Part shown: piece after piece, positions 14,262-16,932 of the stretch
Layout: every line of letters starts with the position of its first letter
How positions within the stretch are numbered: the first letter of the stretch is position 1
NCBI GenBank assembly: GCA_902477055.1
Contig: CABSFY010000046.1
Coordinates: forward strand, 1-16,932
Length of the DNA stretch: 16,932 nt
Source of the DNA: an uncultured Eubacteriales bacterium
GTDB taxonomy: Bacteria > Bacillota > Clostridia > Oscillospirales > Oscillospiraceae
Direction: 5' to 3'
Made by a program: the position numbers and the translations under genes
The notes under the pieces: model-generated
The model's input: only the letters and a program-made list of their open reading frames with translations
The model's database searches: none
Told to the model about the DNA's origin: nothing

Positions 14262-15335
14262 TTAGCGTTTGCGGGTAATCAGAAGGGCGGCCAGTAGGGC
14301 GAAGAGGCCGCCGGAGAGCTTGGCGACGATGACGGGAACGAGCATGGCCGCATCGAAGCCCGCCGTGAAGCCGAGGTGGTCGCCGAACACGAAGGCGGCG
14401 GACACGGCGAAGGCGACATTGAGCACCTTGCCGCGCTCGTCCATGTCCCGCATCATGCCAAACATGGGAATGGAGTTTGCAAGGCTGGCGAGAAGGCCCG
14501 CCGCTGCCGTTTCGTTCATACCCAGCAGTCGGCCCAGCCCACGCAGGGGCTTTTTCAGGAGCTTTGTCAGCACGAACACCAGTGGGAACGCGCCCGCCAG
14601 TACAAAGCCGATACCTGCCACGACCTCCACGCCCTCAGAGAGCGGTGCCATGCCGGAAATGAGCCTCACGCCGGTCAGCTCCGTAAAGACCGCCGCCGCG
14701 AGGCCGACGGTGATCACGGCAACGACGAAGCGCCCGAACCACAAAAAGCCCGTGACCATTGCCGCTTCCAACCGCCACAGGCCCAGTGCGACCAGAAGCG
14801 CGAACAGCACGATGGGAACGAGATTGCGCACGAGCATCCCGACGGAAAAGCCCGCCGTCAGCCCGCCGAGAAATGCGCCGAACGGGATGGTGACCACACC
14901 CGCCAGCACGCCCTTGGCCAGAGCCGGGCGGTCCTCCGGCGCGATAATACCGAGGGCGACGGGGATGGTAAAGACGATGGTCGCGCCGAGCATTGCGCCG
15001 ACGATCAGCCCGCCAAACTGCCCGGCCTCCGTCGTCTGCGCCAGCTCCATGGCCAGCGGCGCACCGCCCATGTCGTTTGCCAGCACGCTGCCGGCGAACA
15101 TGGCCGGGTCCGCGCCGAGAAAGCCGTAAACCGGCACCAAAACTGGCTTGAGCAGCCGCGACAGCACCGGCGCGAGGGACAAAATGCCCAGCATCGACAG
15201 CGACAGCGCGCCGATGGCGAGAATGCCCTCCTCAAACTGCTTGCCGAGGCCGAAGCGGCTGCCGAAAATGCGGTCGAGCGCGCCGAGCAGCGCAAAAATC
15301 GCCATACCCCATAAAATGATTTTATCGACGCTCAT
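14262..15335 (-). CDS. eutH: Ethanolamine permease EutH
   Basis: The product has 357 residues, polytopic with about ten or more membrane helices. It matches EutH from the start (MSVDKIILWGMAIFALLGALDRIFG) through GADPAMFAGSVLANDMGGAPLAMELA and the C-terminal FGDHLGFTAGFDAAMLVPVI. EutH helps ethanolamine enter the cell when uptake by diffusion is limiting. It is the last gene of the group. The ATG overlaps the end of eutN by 14 bases, with GGAGGCG as ribosome site inside eutN, so translation is probably coupled. Length is a little below some Firmicute versions (about 360-410), with no sign of truncation. Confidence 0.93.
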   Translation of the reverse strand: MSVDKIILWGMAIFALLGALDRIFGSRFGLGKQFEEGILAIGALSLSMLGILSLAPVLSRLLKPVLVPVYGFLGADPAMFAGSVLANDMGGAPLAMELAQTTEAGQFGGLIVGAMLGATIVFTIPVALGIIAPEDRPALAKGVLAGVVTIPFGAFLGGLTAGFSVGMLVRNLVPIVLFALLVALGLWRLEAAMVTGFLWFGRFVVAVITVGLAAAVFTELTGVRLISGMAPLSEGVEVVAGIGFVLAGAFPLVFVLTKLLKKPLRGLGRLLGMNETAAAGLLASLANSIPMFGMMRDMDERGKVLNVAFAVSAAFVFGDHLGFTAGFDAAMLVPVIVAKLSGGLFALLAALLITRKR

Positions 15336-15573
15336 GCCGCGCCTCCGTTTCGTCTAAGATTGCGATGATCGCCGCGTCCACCGGCACGTCCCGCCGCTCC
15401 AGCCGTGCCGCGCCGCCGCTGACGAGGACGACGCGCTCGCCCACGCCCGCGCCGACCCGATCGGCGGCGATGACCTCACCGCCTTCTGTCGCAACGCGTA
15501 AAAAGATCTGTCCGGCCAGCGCCGGGCATTTTTTTGTCGCCCAGATCGGGCCAAGTACCGTACCGATCCTCAT
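15322..15573 (-). CDS. eutN: EutN/CcmL family microcompartment vertex protein
   Basis: The product has 83 residues. The start MRIGTVLGPIWATKKCPALAG and the central VGAGVGERVVLVSGGAARL are diagnostic of the EutN/CcmL (BMC-P) family, whose pentamers cap the vertices of the polyhedral shell. Family length is about 80-100 residues. The ATG overlaps the stop of the upstream gene (ATGA) with GGAGGG seven bases before it, and the 3' end overlaps eutH. A microcompartment shell also needs hexameric BMC-H/BMC-T proteins, and none is encoded in the window. Confidence 0.92.
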   Translation of the reverse strand: MRIGTVLGPIWATKKCPALAGQIFLRVATEGGEVIAADRVGAGVGERVVLVSGGAARLERRDVPVDAAIIAILDETEARHERR

Positions 15574-16049
15574 TGGCGGCCCTCCAGAATGTCGCGTGCG
15601 AGGGGTGTTAAGCGTCCCGTTACGGCCTGACCGTCACGCAGACGCTGGCGGGCCTCCTGCGCCGTGACGAGATGGCGGTCGTTTTCTCGCAGCGGCTGCA
15701 CGCCCCATTGCCGGAGCTGCCGCTCAGCCGAAAGCAGGCGCGTCCAAAGCGCCCGGTTGGCGCAGTGGGCAAAGCGCCGGTAGTCCAGCCCGCCCTCCCA
15801 GAGGTAGACCGGCCTGCCCGTCAAAAGCGCGTCGAGGCTGGCCTCGTCCGGGAAGTGCAGCAGCGCATAGGCACTCATCGAGCCGATCACGACCGCGCCG
15901 TAATTTTCGCTGACGTAGCGCCAGCCGAGGTCGCGGTCGGGGGCGCGGCCGAGCAGCAGCGCCGTGGGGCGGGGGTCGTTTTCCGGCGGTGTTCGGCCAA
16001 GGCGCTTTTCCACCTCGCGGACGACCTGCGCGATCAGCTCCTCCTGCAT
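15570..16049 (-). CDS. Eut-operon-associated protein with encapsulation-type N-terminal helix
   Basis: The product has 159 residues. Residues 1-18 (MQEELIAQVVREVEKRLG) form an amphipathic helix of the kind that targets cargo into microcompartments, followed by a Pro-rich linker (TPPENDPRP, to about 28). The remaining globular part (GRAPDRDLGWRYVSENYGAVVIGSMSAY..., PVYLWEGGLDYRRFAH) is unlike any enzyme I can name. Position between pduL and eutN fits the Firmicute-only eut hypothetical family (TIGR02536-type), a tentative assignment from context and general pattern. The start is 16 bases inside the end of pduL, and the stop overlaps eutN (ATGA). Probably lumen-associated or a shell-assembly factor; function unknown. 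Confidence 0.75.
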   Translation of the reverse strand: MQEELIAQVVREVEKRLGRTPPENDPRPTALLLGRAPDRDLGWRYVSENYGAVVIGSMSAYALLHFPDEASLDALLTGRPVYLWEGGLDYRRFAHCANRALWTRLLSAERQLRQWGVQPLRENDRHLVTAQEARQRLRDGQAVTGRLTPLARDILEGRQ

Positions 16050-16648
16050 AGAATCATCCCCAGATCGCCCTTGTGAAGATCGCAGGCGTTGGCCTCGTCA
16101 AAGTCGAGGTGCGCATACGTGCGGAAGTCCGGGCTGACGCGCACGGCGACGCGATCGAACACGAGCGGCCGGTCGGTCAGCACACGGAGACGGACGGTGT
16201 CGCCGTTTTTGACCCCGTGCTTTTCCGCGTCCTCCGGGGTCATGTGTAGATGGCGCTGAGCGACGATCACGCCGCTTTGCAGCGTGACGACGCGGTCGCC
16301 GTTGGCAATGACGATGCCGGGCGTGTTTTTGTTGTCGCCGCTCAGCCGGATGGGGACGTTCAGACCGAGGGCGACGCAGTCGGTTTTCGACAGCTCGACC
16401 TGACAGTCCTTCCGCTCCGGCCCAAGGACGGCGACGCGGTCGAACCGGCCCTTCGGCGTGATAAGACTGACGCGCTCCTTTGCGACGAACTGCCCCGGCT
16501 GCGAGAGCGGGCGGTCAGGGGTCAAGCTGTGACCGAACAGAGTCTGTGCGGCCTCCTTTGTCAGATGCACATGACGGCCGGAGGCCTCCAGTTCGATGAA
16601 CAGCCGTTTTTGAATTGCGGCGGCAAGCTGCTGCGCCAGTGCTTCCAT
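16034..16648 (-). CDS. pduL: PduL-type phosphotransacylase (EutD role)
   Basis: The product has 204 residues. PduL enzymes convert acyl-CoA plus phosphate to acyl-phosphate; in eut compartments this is acetyl-CoA to acetyl-phosphate, recycling CoA. Signatures are SGRHVHLT (23-30), GPERKDCQVELSKTD (76-90) and QRHLHMTPEDA (131-141), whose His residues (26, 28, 133, 135) with His180 fit the two-zinc active site. Residues 1-17 (MEALAQQLAAAIQKRLF) are an amphipathic encapsulation-type helix, so it is likely luminal. AAGGAGGAATC lies before the ATG. No good promoter is visible upstream: repeats begin about 35 bases away, so transcription probably comes from further up or from the repeat region. The acetaldehyde-producing and acetaldehyde-oxidising enzymes are not in the window. 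Confidence 0.92.
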   Translation of the reverse strand: MEALAQQLAAAIQKRLFIELEASGRHVHLTKEAAQTLFGHSLTPDRPLSQPGQFVAKERVSLITPKGRFDRVAVLGPERKDCQVELSKTDCVALGLNVPIRLSGDNKNTPGIVIANGDRVVTLQSGVIVAQRHLHMTPEDAEKHGVKNGDTVRLRVLTDRPLVFDRVAVRVSPDFRTYAHLDFDEANACDLHKGDLGMILCRRS

Positions 16649-16686
16649 GATGATTCCTCCTTCGGTGAAGCTGTGTACAGGCGGGG

Positions 16687-16719
16687 AATAGTGAACAGTG
16701 GATAGTGAACAGTGAATAG
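16687..16719. repeat. Heptad tandem repeat, copy 2
   Basis: Degenerate 7-base units following GGGAATA: GTGAACA, GTGGATA, GTGAACA, GTGAATA, then GTGGTGG. They have the same period and core as the array at 14179-14213. On the minus strand it yields a meaningless LFT-hydrophobic peptide pattern in several frames. Confidence 0.8.
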
Positions 16720-16740
16720 TGGTGGTGTGCCTGCGGCACG

Positions 16741-16767
16741 GATTAAAATTCGCGCCAAAGGCGCGAA
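16741..16767 (-). terminator. Terminator-like hairpin upstream of pduL
   Basis: A perfect 8-bp stem TTCGCGCC/GGCGCGAA (16749-16756 with 16760-16767, loop AAA) is followed, on the minus strand, by TTTTAATC. It faces transcripts entering the eut genes from outside the window, about 100 bases before the pduL start. It may simply be part of the repeat block. Confidence 0.45.
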
Positions 16768-16932
16768 AACAACCCTTCAGTCAGCCTACGGCTGACAGCT
16801 TCCCTTGCACAGGGAAGCCCTATGGGTGCGTACCAGCCAAAGGCTCCCTTGTGCAAAGGGTAGCGAAGCGGCCTCGTGGGAGTGAATGACATGCCGGTGG
16901 CATGTCAGAGCCGCGAGGTGACCGAGCCGCAG
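16768..16932. repeat. Large palindrome-rich intergenic repeat (runs off the window)
   Basis: Begins ACAACCCTTCAGTCAGCC and holds a chain of hairpins: 16780-16786 with 16790-16796 (GTCAGCC/GGCTGAC), 16798-16805 with 16811-16818 (GCTTCCCT/AGGGAAGC), 16846-16850 with 16856-16860, and 16887-16895 with 16899-16907 (TGACATGCC/GGCATGTCA). The second hairpin's arm can also pair with the region 16843-16864, giving a larger cruciform. It resembles the family of roughly 150-bp palindromic repeats built around TGCACAGGG that I associate with Oscillospiraceae intergenic regions. The right end is outside the window. No coding frame is credible here. Confidence 0.65.

Noticed and set aside
16515..16758. Small hydrophobic frames rich in LFT repeats
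   Set aside because: They are translations of the heptad tandem repeat and antisense to pduL; not genes.

Overview
The window looks like the chromosome of an anaerobic, low-redox gut Firmicute of the Clostridia, probably Oscillospiraceae/Ruminococcaceae-like. This is an inference from strong AGGAGG-type ribosome sites, clostridial protein variants (FeoB with GNQNCGKT, iron-sulfur serine dehydratase, FeoB-associated Cys-rich peptide, DUF1292, Cys-rich KTR protein), high GC in the coding regions and palindromic intergenic repeats of a kind common in that group. There are no rRNA or tRNA genes and no CRISPR array.

Layout. (1) About 1-880 is visibly more AT-rich than the rest. It holds the 3' end of a Cys-rich KTR zinc-ribbon gene, a multi-hairpin MITE-like element and a small lipoprotein gene. 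It may be the edge of an integrated element. (2) 986-1899: a nucleoside 2-deoxyribosyltransferase-family gene with its own consensus promoter, plus a small three-helix membrane protein, ended by a strong terminator. (3) 1951-4179 (minus): a stand-alone aconitase-superfamily hydratase (YbhJ-like), with a divergent promoter region shared with (4). (4) 4300-6585: a translationally coupled operon of a DEDDh exonuclease, MutY and a DUF1292 protein, ended by a terminator. (5) 6721-9097: feoA-feoB-FeoB-associated peptide, a ferrous-iron uptake operon behind a strong promoter with an AAGTTA inverted repeat at the start of the transcript. A bidirectional terminator separates it from (6) proS (minus, 9125-10561). 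(7) 10683-10835: a TTG-start 50-residue protein with a possible strand-helix-helix layout. (8) 10912-12129 serine ammonia-lyase, 12210-12920 YitT/YczE-like membrane protein, 12986-14059 a YchF-like ATPase, each with its own signals. (9) 14262-16648 (minus): pduL-type phosphotransacylase, a small Eut-associated protein, eutN and eutH. These overlap end to end and are the tail of an ethanolamine-utilisation microcompartment operon. The catalytic and shell genes are not in the window. Instead, repeats begin about 35 bases upstream of the first gene.

Functional themes. Iron and iron-sulfur chemistry recur: Feo uptake, Fe-S MutY, Fe-S serine dehydratase and Fe-S hydratase. The eut fragment would handle acetyl-CoA to acetyl-phosphate conversion (PduL/EutD), shell vertices (EutN) and ethanolamine entry (EutH). 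The parts that most merit a second look are the eut fragment bracketed by the same heptad repeat on both sides, the divergent YchF, the 50-residue TTG-start protein, the two multi-hairpin repeats and the candidate Feo operator. I see no clearly new multi-gene defence or biosynthetic system.
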